Part shown: positions 9,051 through 18,467 of the stretch, one piece after another | Position numbering within the stretch: position 1 is the first letter of the stretch | How the letters are laid out: every line of letters begins with the position of its first letter | NCBI RefSeq assembly: GCF_000375465.1 | Contig: NZ_AQXH01000001.1 | Location: forward strand, 124,130-188,129 | DNA length: 64,000 nt | From: Balneola vulgaris DSM 17893 | GTDB lineage: Bacteria; Bacteroidota; Rhodothermia; Balneolales; Balneolaceae | Direction: 5' to 3' | Translations under genes and position numbers: made by a program | Notes under the pieces: generated by a model | What the model saw: the letters and a program-made list of their open reading frames with translations, nothing else | Databases searched by the model: none | What the model was told of the DNA's origin: nothing

Positions 9051-9803
9051 ATGCCTTCTTGGTTACGACGCTTATTTAAGAAGAACGAAGTTCAGTTAGA
9101 TTCGGATGTAACACAACGGCTAAAAGCTATTGAAAGGATCATCGGTTTTACAATCGATGATCCTTCTTTATTTTTAAAAGCGGTTCGTCACCGTTCCACT
9201 CTTTCCCAAGAGCAATATGCCTCTCACGACTCTTATGAAAGACTTGAATTCTTGGGTGATGCGGTACTCGATTTAATTGCCGCTGAAATCCTATTCGAAA
9301 AATTCCCCAAAAAAGACGAAGGGTTTTTAACAAAAACGCGTGCTAAACTCGTTAAAGGCGATACTTTAGCGAAGTTCTCAGAACACTTAGGCATCGATAA
9401 GATTTTAGAAGTAGGCGAGCGTAGCCCTAAATCGGATGTATCTAAAAGTATATTAGCCGATGTATTTGAGTCGCTAATTGCCGCAATTTATATCACAAAA
9501 GGTTATGAAAAAGCCTTCCACTTCGTTTCCAATGTAATTGAGAAACAAGTGAACTTTGATAAGCTTGTAAACACGCTCGACAACTATAAGAGTGCGCTTC
9601 TGGAGCTAACCCAAGCGGAAAAGAAAAGCCTACCTAAATATAAACTCGTGTCTGAATCGGGACCGGGTCATGATAAGATCTTTGAGATCAAAGTTATTGT
9701 GGATGATATCGAACTGGGTGTAGGTAAAGGCAGAAGCAAGAAAAAGGCCGAACAAGAAGCGGCAAGAATGGCTTTAAAAACTCTTGAACACATCCATAAC
9801 TGA
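9051..9803 (+). CDS. rnc: Ribonuclease III
   Basis: Double-strand-specific endoribonuclease for rRNA maturation and RNA turnover. In 250 residues, the RNase III signature ERLEFLGDAVLDL lies near residue 64-76 with its acidic metal ligands, and the second acidic cluster is in ADVFESLIAAIY near 137-148. A C-terminal dsRNA-binding domain (about 180-248) ends in the typical KKKAEQEAARMAL. A short basic N-terminal extension is present. It closes the lipid cluster, as in many bacteria. Confidence 0.95.
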   Translation: MPSWLRRLFKKNEVQLDSDVTQRLKAIERIIGFTIDDPSLFLKAVRHRSTLSQEQYASHDSYERLEFLGDAVLDLIAAEILFEKFPKKDEGFLTKTRAKLVKGDTLAKFSEHLGIDKILEVGERSPKSDVSKSILADVFESLIAAIYITKGYEKAFHFVSNVIEKQVNFDKLVNTLDNYKSALLELTQAEKKSLPKYKLVSESGPGHDKIFEIKVIVDDIELGVGKGRSKKKAEQEAARMALKTLEHIHN

Positions 9804-9852
9804 TTTGTTTTTTGGCTGATTTACCACGATTCTTAGCCGTTACTAAGATAAA

Positions 9853-11253
9853 ATGTTCAACGGATCAGGAATGCTCGTGCAGCTAATAAAACCAGAATTT
9901 GAAGAGCTTATCCAAGCTAAAGATTGGGTAGGCCTAAAGGACGTACTCTCAGACGTTCCTCCTGTAGATATCGCTGATTTATTAGTTGAGCTAGATGGCG
10001 ATATCGCGGTAGTTATTTTCCGACTCCTCAAAAAACCAATTGCCGCCGACGTTTTTTCGTACTTGCCTTCCAATAAAGGTGTGGAGTTGCTTGAGCTTTT
10101 TAACAAGCAACAGCTGAGTGATGTAATGGTAAACCTTGAGCCTGATGAGCAAGTGGCTCTGATGGAAGAATTGCCAGGGCACTTAACTCAGCGTGTAATG
10201 AATTCCATGAACTTGGAAGATCAGAAACAGGTGAAGAAGCTACTGGGCTATCCGGAAGATAGCATTGGTCGTTTGATGACTCCTCGCTATGTGCGGATTA
10301 AGTCTGACTGGACGATTGAACGTAGCATGAAGCACATCCGTAAGTATGCAGAAGTAGCCGAGACCTTAAACCGTATTTATGTAGTAGACGACAATGAGTT
10401 TTTGATTGATGATCTTCGGTTAACAGAATTTATTTTAGCCGATCCCGAAGATGTTGTTGAGTCTATCATGGACCGTTCTTTTGAAGCATTGATGGCTTAT
10501 GAAGATCAGGAGGAAGCCGTAAAGATGTTTGCAAAGTACGATCGTGTGGCTCTTCCCGTAGTGGATACCGATGGTATCTTAGTGGGTATAGTAACGGTTG
10601 ATGATATCATTGATGTTGCTGAAGAAGAGACTACCGAGGATATGCAGAAGATGGCCGGTATGGATGCACTGGATGATTACTATTCGCAGACGTCCATTTT
10701 TGGTTTAGTGAAGAAAAGAATTGGCTGGTTGATCGTTTTATTTGTTGGGCAGATTTTAACGGCCTTAACGATGAGTGGGTATGAAGAAATACTTAAACAA
10801 ATTGTACTCTTATCTTATTTCGTGCCTCTTCTTATTGCCAGTGGAGGGAACTCAGGCTCACAAGCTGCAACCCTAATTATTCGTGCTTTAGCTACCGACG
10901 ATATTAAATCAGATGGGTGGAGGAAAGTGCTTTCTCGAGAAGTACTCTCTGGTTTATTGCTAGGTACACTCTTGGGCATACTGGGCTTTATCACACTCAT
11001 AGCATGGGGATTAATTGGTGGCGACCCTTTAAATCAAGAACTGATACTGAAAGCTTCAGTAGTAGGTTCAAGTTTATTACTCATTGTTCTTTTTGGGAAT
11101 ATCACTGGAGCAATGTTACCTTTCCTATTATCGAAAGTAGGTTTGGATCCCGCCGTTTCCTCGGCTCCTTTTGTAGCAACTTTAGTGGACGTAAGTGGGA
11201 TAATTATTTACTTTTCGATTGCAGTGTTTTTACTAAGTGGAATTTTACTTTAA
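9853..11253 (+). CDS. mgtE: Magnesium transporter MgtE
   Basis: Inner-membrane Mg2+ channel/transporter gated by cytosolic magnesium. The 466 residues follow the family order: MgtE N domain (about 20-125), a CBS pair (about 135-255), a connecting helix, and five membrane helices from about residue 285. Hallmarks are GGNSGSQAATLIIRALA near 335 and the pore-lining DPAVSSAPFVATLVDVSG near 430, including the conserved Asp. A second ATG at 9871 is an alternative start. It precedes thyA by 13 bases but is functionally unrelated. Confidence 0.93.
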   Translation: MFNGSGMLVQLIKPEFEELIQAKDWVGLKDVLSDVPPVDIADLLVELDGDIAVVIFRLLKKPIAADVFSYLPSNKGVELLELFNKQQLSDVMVNLEPDEQVALMEELPGHLTQRVMNSMNLEDQKQVKKLLGYPEDSIGRLMTPRYVRIKSDWTIERSMKHIRKYAEVAETLNRIYVVDDNEFLIDDLRLTEFILADPEDVVESIMDRSFEALMAYEDQEEAVKMFAKYDRVALPVVDTDGILVGIVTVDDIIDVAEEETTEDMQKMAGMDALDDYYSQTSIFGLVKKRIGWLIVLFVGQILTALTMSGYEEILKQIVLLSYFVPLLIASGGNSGSQAATLIIRALATDDIKSDGWRKVLSREVLSGLLLGTLLGILGFITLIAWGLIGGDPLNQELILKASVVGSSLLLIVLFGNITGAMLPFLLSKVGLDPAVSSAPFVATLVDVSGIIIYFSIAVFLLSGILL

Positions 11254-11266
11254 TAGCGTATAACAG

Positions 11267-12115
11267 ATGAAAGCATATCTCGATCTTGTCCAAAATGTAT
11301 TGGAAAATGGAGTCAAAAAAGAGAACAGAACTGGAACCGATACAATCTCAAATTTTGCTGAATTCTATAAGGTTGATTTGTCAAAAGGTTTTCCGCTATT
11401 AACCACTAAAAAGGTTTTTTTTAGATCTGTAATTCTTGAATTGCTTTGGTACTTAAGAGGTGAGGACCATATTCGCTGGCTAAGAGATGAAAACGATTGC
11501 CACATTTGGGATGCTTGGGCCGACGAAGACGGACATGTAGGACCTATCTATCCTGTGCTTTGGAGAAGATTCCCTTACTTAGAAAAAGAAACGGTTCGTT
11601 TAGAAGGTAATGGTTGTGCTTTTGAGCATGAGACTTGGGTTCGAAAAGAATTTGATCAAGTACAGAATGCCATTCATATGCTTAAAACAAATCCTAATAG
11701 TAGAAGGATTGTTGTAAGTACTTGGCACCCTGGATTGTTAGGCGAAATGGCCTTACCACCTTGCCATATCATGTACATCTTTAATGTGGCGAATGGAAAA
11801 CTAAACTGCCATTTAACGCAACGTTCAGGTGATATCGCATTAGGTATCCCATTTAACTTGGCATGCTATTCAGCGCTGACGATGGCCATTGCTCAAGAAG
11901 TGGGTTTAGAGCCTGGTACTTTCGCCCATACTATTGTTGATGCTCACATCTATGAAAACCACGTGGACGGACTAAAGGAACAATTGAAGCGTGAACCCAA
12001 AGAGCTTCCAACTTTAGAAATTGCAAATAAGCCTATTGATGAGTTAACATTTGATGATTTCAAATTACATGGATACGACCCTGATCCGCTCATCAAATTT
12101 GAGGTTGCAGTATGA
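11267..12115 (+). CDS. thyA: Thymidylate synthase
   Basis: Converts dUMP to dTMP with methylene-tetrahydrofolate, releasing dihydrofolate. The 282-residue protein has the nucleophile Cys166 in ALPPCH, phosphate-binding RR at 146-147 and QRSGD near 185-189. It is about 18 residues longer than the E. coli enzyme because of an insert after the GPIY segment (roughly residues 100-128). The TGA stop overlaps the folA ATG (ATGA), a classic coupled pair that regenerates the folate cofactor. Confidence 0.96.
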   Translation: MKAYLDLVQNVLENGVKKENRTGTDTISNFAEFYKVDLSKGFPLLTTKKVFFRSVILELLWYLRGEDHIRWLRDENDCHIWDAWADEDGHVGPIYPVLWRRFPYLEKETVRLEGNGCAFEHETWVRKEFDQVQNAIHMLKTNPNSRRIVVSTWHPGLLGEMALPPCHIMYIFNVANGKLNCHLTQRSGDIALGIPFNLACYSALTMAIAQEVGLEPGTFAHTIVDAHIYENHVDGLKEQLKREPKELPTLEIANKPIDELTFDDFKLHGYDPDPLIKFEVAV

Positions 12116-12585
12116 TTTTAACCATAGTTGTTGCCCACGATCCAAATCTAGTGATTGGGAAAGAGGGAGGCTTACCTTGGCGTTATCCTGAAGACTTAAA
12201 GCACTTCAAGAAAACAACCCTTGGTGGCACTATGATTATGGGTAGAGGGGTATTTGAAGAGCTAAACGAAATCCCATTACCCGGCCGTAAGAACATCGTG
12301 TTGTCTACAACTAAGACCTATGATAACATAGACACCTTTACGTCCTTAGAAGCCGCGCTAGAGTCTTTAAATGAAGAGGAAGTGTTCATCATTGGAGGCG
12401 GAGTGCTTTATAGACAGGCCATTAAGATGGCAGATAAAATGGTAGTGACGCAAATCAAGAAAGAGTATGACGGCGATACCTATTTCCCCGAATATAGAAA
12501 TGAAGTAGGAAAAGTTTGGTTGGAAGTGAGTCGTGATGAAACCGACGACTTAATTTTTCTAGAGTATAAAAGAGCCGAGTTATAA
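12112..12585 (+). CDS. folA: Dihydrofolate reductase
   Basis: NADPH-dependent reduction of dihydrofolate produced by the overlapping thyA gene. The 157 residues have the family's usual size, the GGLPWRYPEDLKHFK segment with the catalytic Asp, a GRGVFEEL cofactor region, LPGRKNIVLS, and the IIGGGVLYRQAI motif. The start is the ATGA overlap with thyA. It ends only 4 bases from the stop of a convergent minus-strand gene. Confidence 0.95.
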   Translation: MILTIVVAHDPNLVIGKEGGLPWRYPEDLKHFKKTTLGGTMIMGRGVFEELNEIPLPGRKNIVLSTTKTYDNIDTFTSLEAALESLNEEEVFIIGGGVLYRQAIKMADKMVVTQIKKEYDGDTYFPEYRNEVGKVWLEVSRDETDDLIFLEYKRAEL

Positions 12586-12589
12586 GCTA

Positions 12590-13033
12590 TTAACCCATTC
12601 GGTTAAAGTTCTCAAAAGACTTTAACGCACATAATAGGAGAAGTTCAGAGTCGGGATGATCTGTAACTCGTACCGTTTTTCTTTTAAAATTTTCTAGAAT
12701 GCACACGCCATTGGAGTCGAGTAGAAGCCACCTTCGGCTAAAGGCACTAAATTTCTTCCAGTAGAAATAATGGTGTCCAATTTGTATGGTTGCCTTTTTT
12801 TGGAATCCACTGTACTGAATCTCGCCAACTATTTTTTTAGTCTTACTATTAATTATCAAACTAGACGGCCGAATGATGCCCTCCGATTCAAACAAGTATT
12901 TATTGCCGTTTAATGTGGCTAGTGTAGTAAGCGTTATATTTAAAGTCTTCAACTGTCCAGCTAAAGCATCGTTATGAAAGATGTAGGTATATTTTGACAG
13001 AAAAGGCTTCTTCCACGTGTAGATGGTACTCAT
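12590..13033 (-). CDS. Hypothetical beta-rich protein
   Basis: A 147-residue protein that I do not firmly recognise. It has no signal peptide or membrane segment. Alternating short hydrophobic strands (LNITLTTLATL, YLFESEGII, GEIQYSGF, ATIQIGHHYFYW, WLLLDSNGVCIL) suggest an all-beta fold, distantly reminiscent of Tubby-C/LURP-one-like domains, but that is only an impression. The start is ATG at 13033. It is the last of three closely spaced minus-strand genes (gaps of 14 and about 13 bases), the other two being membrane proteins, and may act with them. Confidence 0.6.
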   Translation of the reverse strand: MSTIYTWKKPFLSKYTYIFHNDALAGQLKTLNITLTTLATLNGNKYLFESEGIIRPSSLIINSKTKKIVGEIQYSGFQKKATIQIGHHYFYWKKFSAFSRRWLLLDSNGVCILENFKRKTVRVTDHPDSELLLLCALKSFENFNRMG

Positions 13034-13047
13034 AGAATAAATTTCAG

Positions 13048-13479
13048 TTACTTAGGATTCTTGTCAATTCTATGATTCTCAAACATTTCACCAGCAGCTT
13101 TCAATAGTCCTAAAAGTCCAATACCAAATACAATGGTACCAAACGACATCTCTTTGATAATGCTTTCCTCACTTTCTATATATAATCCAGCTATTCCAAT
13201 TCCAATAAAATAGAGGCTCATAACCGCAATACAGATTAAAGCAATTTTGCCTTTTTTGGGGTCTTCCCAAACCCGTTGAGAGATTTTATTTTGAGTAGTT
13301 GTGGTGTCTTGAAGAGTAGAAAGGCTGATTGCCAATCCACCGAAAATAAGTGCGTTGTTATAAGGCTCCCATATGCTTTCAAAGCCGTTAAAATAGGGTT
13401 GAAGTACATAATACATCGCTACCACTAAAATGGGGTATTGAGAGTAGCTAATAGTGTGAAAGAGTTTAGTGAAGTTCAT
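13048..13479 (-). CDS. Hypothetical four-helix membrane protein
   Basis: A 143-residue protein with four likely membrane helices (around QYPILVVAMYYVL, NNALIFGGLAISL, IALICIAVMSLYFIGIGIAG and IVFGIGLLGLLKAAG). I do not recognise the family. The start is set at ATG 13479; TTG at 13488 would add three residues. It lies in a three-gene minus-strand set with another small membrane protein before it and a soluble beta-rich protein after it. Function unknown. Confidence 0.6.
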   Translation of the reverse strand: MNFTKLFHTISYSQYPILVVAMYYVLQPYFNGFESIWEPYNNALIFGGLAISLSTLQDTTTTQNKISQRVWEDPKKGKIALICIAVMSLYFIGIGIAGLYIESEESIIKEMSFGTIVFGIGLLGLLKAAGEMFENHRIDKNPK

Positions 13480-13492
13480 GCTATTCAAACGT

Positions 13493-13918
13493 CTAAGTAT
13501 TTACTTTAAAAGATTTCCCTTGCACTTTCCAAAGTACATACCCGCAAAATATTCCTTGTAGCGTGAAAATGAATACATTATTTGTGATATGGCGCTGAAC
13601 GTCATGTATTTCAAACGAGAATGGTGCTAACACGATATATAATGAGGCTAGCAAGAAGCTACACATCAACCCAAAAATGATAGAGCCTTTTAAGGTTTTA
13701 AGTGCCGCATCATGATTTAAATAAAGCCAATAAGTTGGAATAGCTCGTACTATTTCAACAATAAAAATGATCAAAGCCTTAGAAGATGAAGCTTCTTCGC
13801 TGCTTAAATCTGGTATACCTATTATATCTTGAATAAACGAAGATGTGAAAAAGCCAATAACAACACCTACAAAAAGGGATATGGCTACAAGTAAAATGTT
13901 TAATAAATGTTTTGGCAT
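13493..13918 (-). CDS. Hypothetical four-helix membrane protein
   Basis: A 141-residue integral membrane protein with about four helices (ILLVAISLFVGVVIGFF, ALIIFIVEIVRAIPTYWLY, IIFGLMCSFLLASLYIV, FIFTLQGIFCGYVLW). No family recognised. It is the first gene of the small minus-strand set 13918-12590. Start ATG at 13918. Confidence 0.6.
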   Translation of the reverse strand: MPKHLLNILLVAISLFVGVVIGFFTSSFIQDIIGIPDLSSEEASSSKALIIFIVEIVRAIPTYWLYLNHDAALKTLKGSIIFGLMCSFLLASLYIVLAPFSFEIHDVQRHITNNVFIFTLQGIFCGYVLWKVQGKSFKVNT

Positions 13919-14211
13919 AGAACTATAATTAAGGGGTGATTATAGACTCATAGAGGATTCCGTTAAAATCATATTTGGTGATGCATTTCGATACTTTCTT
14001 TGCGTTTGCGGAAGAGTTGATATGCATAGTTATAGAAAATATCTCGTTATTGATCATCATTTTAGTAACCCGGTGACTCTATAAATCCCATTATTTTTAA
14101 AGGATTAATTAACTCCAAAATCTTGTAACAGACAAATTGAAAATTTTGTGAGACTTATGCTTAGCTTAAACCGTCTATAGCAATGATATTATGAATTAAA
14201 GAAGGAATAGA
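13919..14211. other. Intergenic region between divergent genes
   Basis: About 290 bases separating the minus-strand small-gene set from the plus-strand gene at 14212; it should hold both promoters. I see no TAnnTTTG box, RNA gene or long repeat. A good Shine-Dalgarno-like AAGGA lies just before the ATG at 14212. The only open frame is a 31-codon hydrophobic one at 13981-14076, judged fortuitous. Confidence 0.5.
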
Positions 14212-15558
14212 ATGCCAAAACTTGTCCGCTTAATAGGTTTATTGTTTGTAGTAGTTAGTATGAGTTCGCCTATGATATTGGCTCAACAAAATGCAGAATT
14301 CAGTATGATGGAGATTGAACAAGCTACTCTAGAGATACTTAAAGGAACGGATGAAGTAGAGGTGAAAGAATTCGTAGCTAAGTACCGTTCTATTAATTCA
14401 AATTTGTCGGAAGATGCCTTTCAACAACGCGTGACCCAAGTTCGCACAACTCTTCGGCCATACTTAGGGGGTGTTGGTATTTCAGGAAGTCCTGAAGGGT
14501 TAACCTTCGAATTTTCGAGTGATAAAGGATCAAAGAATTTAGTATTGCTCATAGACGGAAAAGGAATTCTGAATATGGAAGTGCTTGAGCCAAAGCCCTT
14601 ACCGGTTGTTACCGAGGAAAATATTCATAGTGTAATAGATGACTTGGAAGCGCAAGGGGTATCGGGACTTCTATTTGCTCGTAAAAGGGGAGAAGAGATT
14701 ATTGCGCGACCTTTTGGTTACGCGAATGCTTCTTTAGGAATAAAAAATAATAGAAATACCATTTTTGGAACGGGTTCTCGTCCCATCGACTATACCGTTG
14801 CTGCCATTTTATTGCTCGACCAACAGGGTAAATTAAATGTAGAAGACCCAATTACATCCTTCTATGAAAATGTACCTGATGATAAAAAGAGCATGACGGT
14901 TCAACATTTGATGACTGGTAGGTCTGGTCTGCCTGATTTCTTTGATATCGAAAGTGATTGGGATGCCGATCTAGCTTGGATTGATCGAGAGACGGCGGAA
15001 CAACGCTTATTAAACATCTCATTAATATTTGAACCGGGTACTAGCCGTGAGCACTCTCATGCTGCTTTTGGGTTACTTGCGGCGATCATTGAGCGTCTAT
15101 CAGGGATGAGCTATTATGCATTTATCAGAGAACATTTCTTAGATCCAGCTGGAATGAGCCGCACAGGAGAGTATGGGGAGCATCGAGGTTTAGCACTTGA
15201 GGATTTTGCTGTGGGTGGGGGACCTGAGATAGTTGGTATTCCGAATATTCCACCAAATTGGGGCCCTACATCTTGGTTAATAAAAGGCAGTGGTGGTATG
15301 TATAGCACTCTTGATGACCTTAGAAAATTCTATGACTACGTGTTATCTGGCAAGGTATTGGATAAAGAACATCAACGAAGGTTTCTTGGTGAATCCATTC
15401 AGTTAGATGGATCGATGCGAGGCTTTGAATTATTTAGTATTCATGCACCTCAAAAAGACACTGAGCTTTACCTATTTCTTAACAACATCGTGGATATGGG
15501 CATGATGCGCGACTATATGCGAGCTTTAGAGAAAATGGTGATGAGCGATGGGGAATAA
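14212..15558 (+). CDS. Secreted beta-lactamase-fold protein, catalytic motifs lost
   Basis: A 448-residue protein with a signal peptide (cleavage near residue 25, LAQQ). It has an N-terminal helical/beta extension (about 30-130) and a serine beta-lactamase/class C penicillin-binding-like domain from about 135. The family's SxxK motif aligns with Ser189-Arg-Pro-Ile192, so the general-base lysine is absent. The YxN motif aligns with His281-Ser-His283, and no HxG/KTG motif is visible in the shortened C-terminus. Flanking scaffold residues (VAAILLLDQQGKLNVEDPI, HLMTGRSGLPDF, FGLLAAIIERLSG) are well kept. It is therefore probably a non-catalytic, possibly ligand-binding, periplasmic member. It is a single gene, converging on trkH 12 bases away. 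Confidence 0.75.
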   Translation: MPKLVRLIGLLFVVVSMSSPMILAQQNAEFSMMEIEQATLEILKGTDEVEVKEFVAKYRSINSNLSEDAFQQRVTQVRTTLRPYLGGVGISGSPEGLTFEFSSDKGSKNLVLLIDGKGILNMEVLEPKPLPVVTEENIHSVIDDLEAQGVSGLLFARKRGEEIIARPFGYANASLGIKNNRNTIFGTGSRPIDYTVAAILLLDQQGKLNVEDPITSFYENVPDDKKSMTVQHLMTGRSGLPDFFDIESDWDADLAWIDRETAEQRLLNISLIFEPGTSREHSHAAFGLLAAIIERLSGMSYYAFIREHFLDPAGMSRTGEYGEHRGLALEDFAVGGGPEIVGIPNIPPNWGPTSWLIKGSGGMYSTLDDLRKFYDYVLSGKVLDKEHQRRFLGESIQLDGSMRGFELFSIHAPQKDTELYLFLNNIVDMGMMRDYMRALEKMVMSDGE

Positions 15559-15570
15559 CTAAGTAGTTAT

Positions 15571-17085
15571 TTACTGTTTCCAGAACGAAGGTGAGAATAT
15601 GATTAGCACGGTAAAGATTTCTAAACGGCCAATCATCATAAGCATAATCATTACCCATTTTCCTAGATAAGGCATTTTTGCAAAGCTATCGGTAGGTCCA
15701 AATTCTCCCCAACCCGGGCCAATATTACCCAGTGCAGCAATACTTGCGCCCGCTGAAGTCATGATATCGTAGCCAAACAGGGCTATGATAAAGGCACCAG
15801 CTGCAAACATGAACATGTACAAGATGAAGAAACTAAGTACGGTTCGTTGAATATTTTGCGAAATTGCTTGGTCGCCAATTCGAACCGGTAAAATAGCTTT
15901 AGGATGGATGATTTGTTTAATCTCACGTCCTGAATTTCGAATTAGGATCATCCATCGTGCCATTTTAATTCCACCACCGGTAGACCCAGCACTACCTCCT
16001 GTAAAGAAAAAGAGGAGGAGTAGAAAAGCTCCGAATGAATACCAGAGTTCGTAGTCATCGGTGCCAAAGCCTGTAGTAGTAATAATGGATACGGCTTGGA
16101 AGGCGCCATAGCGGATGGCTTCAAGAATACTGTATCCATCGAAGAACCAAAGAGAGAACGATACTCCGATAATTCCAATCAAACAGATCAGGGTATAAAA
16201 ACGAGTTTCACGATGAGCAAAGAATGGCTGGAATTCACCGCGTAGTAATCTAAAGTGCATGGCGAAATTGATACCTGCCAAGAACATGAATACGGTAATC
16301 ACAGCATCGATGTACCCACTGTTGAAGGCTTCTACACTGGTGTTCTTAGTAGAGAACCCTCCTGTAGCTAAAGTAGCCATAGAATGGTTTATAGCGTCGA
16401 ACCAGTCCATACTAGGATGAATCCATAGTAAAAGGAATTCAAGGGCTGTAAAGGCCACGTATGCAACCCATAACAGCTTTGCAGTCTCTTGAACACGTGG
16501 GGTTAGTTTATCGGCAGTAGGCCCGGGGGACTCGGCTTGAAATAACTGCATCCCACCAATTCCAAGTAAGGGAAGTATAGCGATGGATAACACAATGATT
16601 CCCATACCACCCAACCAGTGTGCTAGTGAACGCCAAAACAGAAAACTCTTGGGTAAGTCTTCAATGGATGGGTTAATGATACCTGTAGTGGTGGTGCCTC
16701 CTAAAATGGTAGATCCGGTGGTGGATAAACCACTCATGGTTTCAAAAACGGCATCGGTGTAGTTCGGGAGGATTCCAGAGATTGTAAACGGAAGAGCGCC
16801 TACCAATGAAAGCACGAGCCATGTTAAACTTACAACCAGAAATCCTTCACGTATTCGAAGTTCTTCTTTAGGCTTGAACATATACCAAAGTCCGCCACCA
16901 AGGGTGAAGGCTATACCCGCTGAAACCACAAAAGAGAACCAAGTGTCTTGCCCATAAATTAAATCGATGCCCGCAGGTAATAGAAGTGCAAAGCCCATAA
17001 AAAAGACGAACGCACCTAGTACCCCCATAACTACCAAAAAGTCGATGGTAGGACGGTTAAAAGCATTGATTGAACTCTTAGGCAT
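15571..17085 (-). CDS. trkH: Trk potassium uptake protein TrkH
   Basis: Inner-membrane K+ translocating subunit with 504 residues and about ten to twelve hydrophobic segments. The four selectivity-filter-like loops characteristic of the family are visible: SGLSTTGSTI, ATGGFSTKN, TTTGFGTDD and ALGNIGPGWG. A glycine-rich cytosolic loop (FTGGSAGSTGGGIK) is typical of TrkH/KtrB. Its ATG lies inside the end of trkA (8-base overlap), so the channel and its regulatory subunit are translationally coupled. Confidence 0.94.
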   Translation of the reverse strand: MPKSSINAFNRPTIDFLVVMGVLGAFVFFMGFALLLPAGIDLIYGQDTWFSFVVSAGIAFTLGGGLWYMFKPKEELRIREGFLVVSLTWLVLSLVGALPFTISGILPNYTDAVFETMSGLSTTGSTILGGTTTTGIINPSIEDLPKSFLFWRSLAHWLGGMGIIVLSIAILPLLGIGGMQLFQAESPGPTADKLTPRVQETAKLLWVAYVAFTALEFLLLWIHPSMDWFDAINHSMATLATGGFSTKNTSVEAFNSGYIDAVITVFMFLAGINFAMHFRLLRGEFQPFFAHRETRFYTLICLIGIIGVSFSLWFFDGYSILEAIRYGAFQAVSIITTTGFGTDDYELWYSFGAFLLLLFFFTGGSAGSTGGGIKMARWMILIRNSGREIKQIIHPKAILPVRIGDQAISQNIQRTVLSFFILYMFMFAAGAFIIALFGYDIMTSAGASIAALGNIGPGWGEFGPTDSFAKMPYLGKWVMIMLMMIGRLEIFTVLIIFSPSFWKQ

Positions 17086-18436
17086 TACTAAAGAGCTTAG
17101 TTACTTTATCGATAGCATCAGGTAAACAGAACACCATAACACGATCGTTTGCATTAATTACTGTGGTACCTGTGGCAATTTCAACCGATCCATTACACAG
17201 AATTCCACCAATGATACATCCTTCAGGAAGCTTCAATTTTTGAATCTGTTTTCCAATTACTTTAGACTTTTCTGAAACCAGTAGTTCTATCACTTCGGCT
17301 TTGATACCCCGAAGTTCAGTAACTGAAATTACCTGTCCACTGCGTACATATCGGTGAATTTCGTTGGATGCGGCTACTTTTTTGTTAACAACTGCATCTA
17401 GCCCAATGGTTTGACTTAGAGGAATGAAATCGGGCTTTGAAACTAAGGCCACGGTCTTTTTAACATCTAAGTGCTTTGCCATTAGGCAGGAAATGATGTT
17501 GGATTCCTCATCATCGGTTACAGCTATAAAAGCATCCATATCTGTAATCCCTTCAGCAGCAAGTAAATCGGGATCCGTTGGGTTACCATGAAGAATCATG
17601 GCATTTTTAAGTTCAATAGCGAGTTCTTCAGCCGTATCGTAATCTGGTTCGATGAGCTTAATTGACCAATTTTTCTTCTGATCGCCACATAATAGACGAG
17701 CAATCATAGAACCAATGGCTGAACCACCTGCAATCATAATTCGATTCAGCTCCGTCTCATTCTTTCCAGTAGTCTCAATAATTGCAGGAATATCTTCGGT
17801 TTTAGCCAGTATGAATACCTGATCAAAGGTTTGTAGACGAACTGGACCACGTGGCATCAAAGTTAGTCCACGACGGGCAATAGCAACAATACGAAAGGTG
17901 ATATCTGAATGCTCTGAGGCATAATCGATAAGGGTTTTGCCGATAAGAGGGGAGTTGCGATCTAAACGAATTCCCACTAACTGCATTTTATCTTCGGCCA
18001 GGTTGATAACATCACTAGCAGCCGAGCGTCTTAGCAGTTGAGCAATTTCATGAGCGGCACTCAATTCAGGGTGAATCATCACATCAATGCCTAAATCGGT
18101 TGCTTTTAGAGGCGAATTGCGGTGCGAAAATTCATCATTACGCACTCGAGCAATTACCATCTTAGCACCCAGTTTTTTACTGATCATTGAGGCAATCATA
18201 TTTACCTCATCAACACTGGTTACGGCAATAACAATATCGGCATCTGAAACTCCAGCATCGGCTAAATCTTTAGCGGATGTCGCATTTCCTTCTTTAACTA
18301 AAACGTCTAAGGTATCCGATGCTTTTGATAGGCATTCTTTCTCACGATCTAAGACAATGACATCGTGTTTTTCTTTTGAAAGTACGCTAGCCAGGTCATA
18401 ACCAATTTCTCCGGCACCAATTATAATGATCTTCAA
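17078..18436 (-). CDS. trkA: Trk system regulatory subunit TrkA
   Basis: Cytosolic NAD(H)/ATP-binding gating subunit of the potassium channel encoded by the overlapping trkH. The 452 residues form two tandem RCK units: Rossmann motifs IIGAGEIGYDL (about 5) and IAGGSAIGSMI (about 235), each followed by a TrkA-C domain (about 150-220 and 375-450). This double arrangement is that of TrkA rather than KtrA. The start codon is TTG at 18436, the only sensible one before the Rossmann motif. Confidence 0.94.
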   Translation of the reverse strand: MKIIIIGAGEIGYDLASVLSKEKHDVIVLDREKECLSKASDTLDVLVKEGNATSAKDLADAGVSDADIVIAVTSVDEVNMIASMISKKLGAKMVIARVRNDEFSHRNSPLKATDLGIDVMIHPELSAAHEIAQLLRRSAASDVINLAEDKMQLVGIRLDRNSPLIGKTLIDYASEHSDITFRIVAIARRGLTLMPRGPVRLQTFDQVFILAKTEDIPAIIETTGKNETELNRIMIAGGSAIGSMIARLLCGDQKKNWSIKLIEPDYDTAEELAIELKNAMILHGNPTDPDLLAAEGITDMDAFIAVTDDEESNIISCLMAKHLDVKKTVALVSKPDFIPLSQTIGLDAVVNKKVAASNEIHRYVRSGQVISVTELRGIKAEVIELLVSEKSKVIGKQIQKLKLPEGCIIGGILCNGSVEIATGTTVINANDRVMVFCLPDAIDKVTKLFSNA

Positions 18437-18467
18437 AAGATGTGATTTTGAGTGATTAAATATGAAT

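Noticed and set aside
10917-11270. 117-codon plus-strand frame within the 3' part of mgtE
   Set aside because: It lies in another frame of a well-conserved transporter gene; its product has no recognisable pattern and the mgtE frame carries the family motifs.
13981-14076. 31-codon hydrophobic open frame in the intergenic region before 14212
   Set aside because: No ribosome-binding site or support beyond an ATG and stop; length expected by chance in AT-rich DNA.
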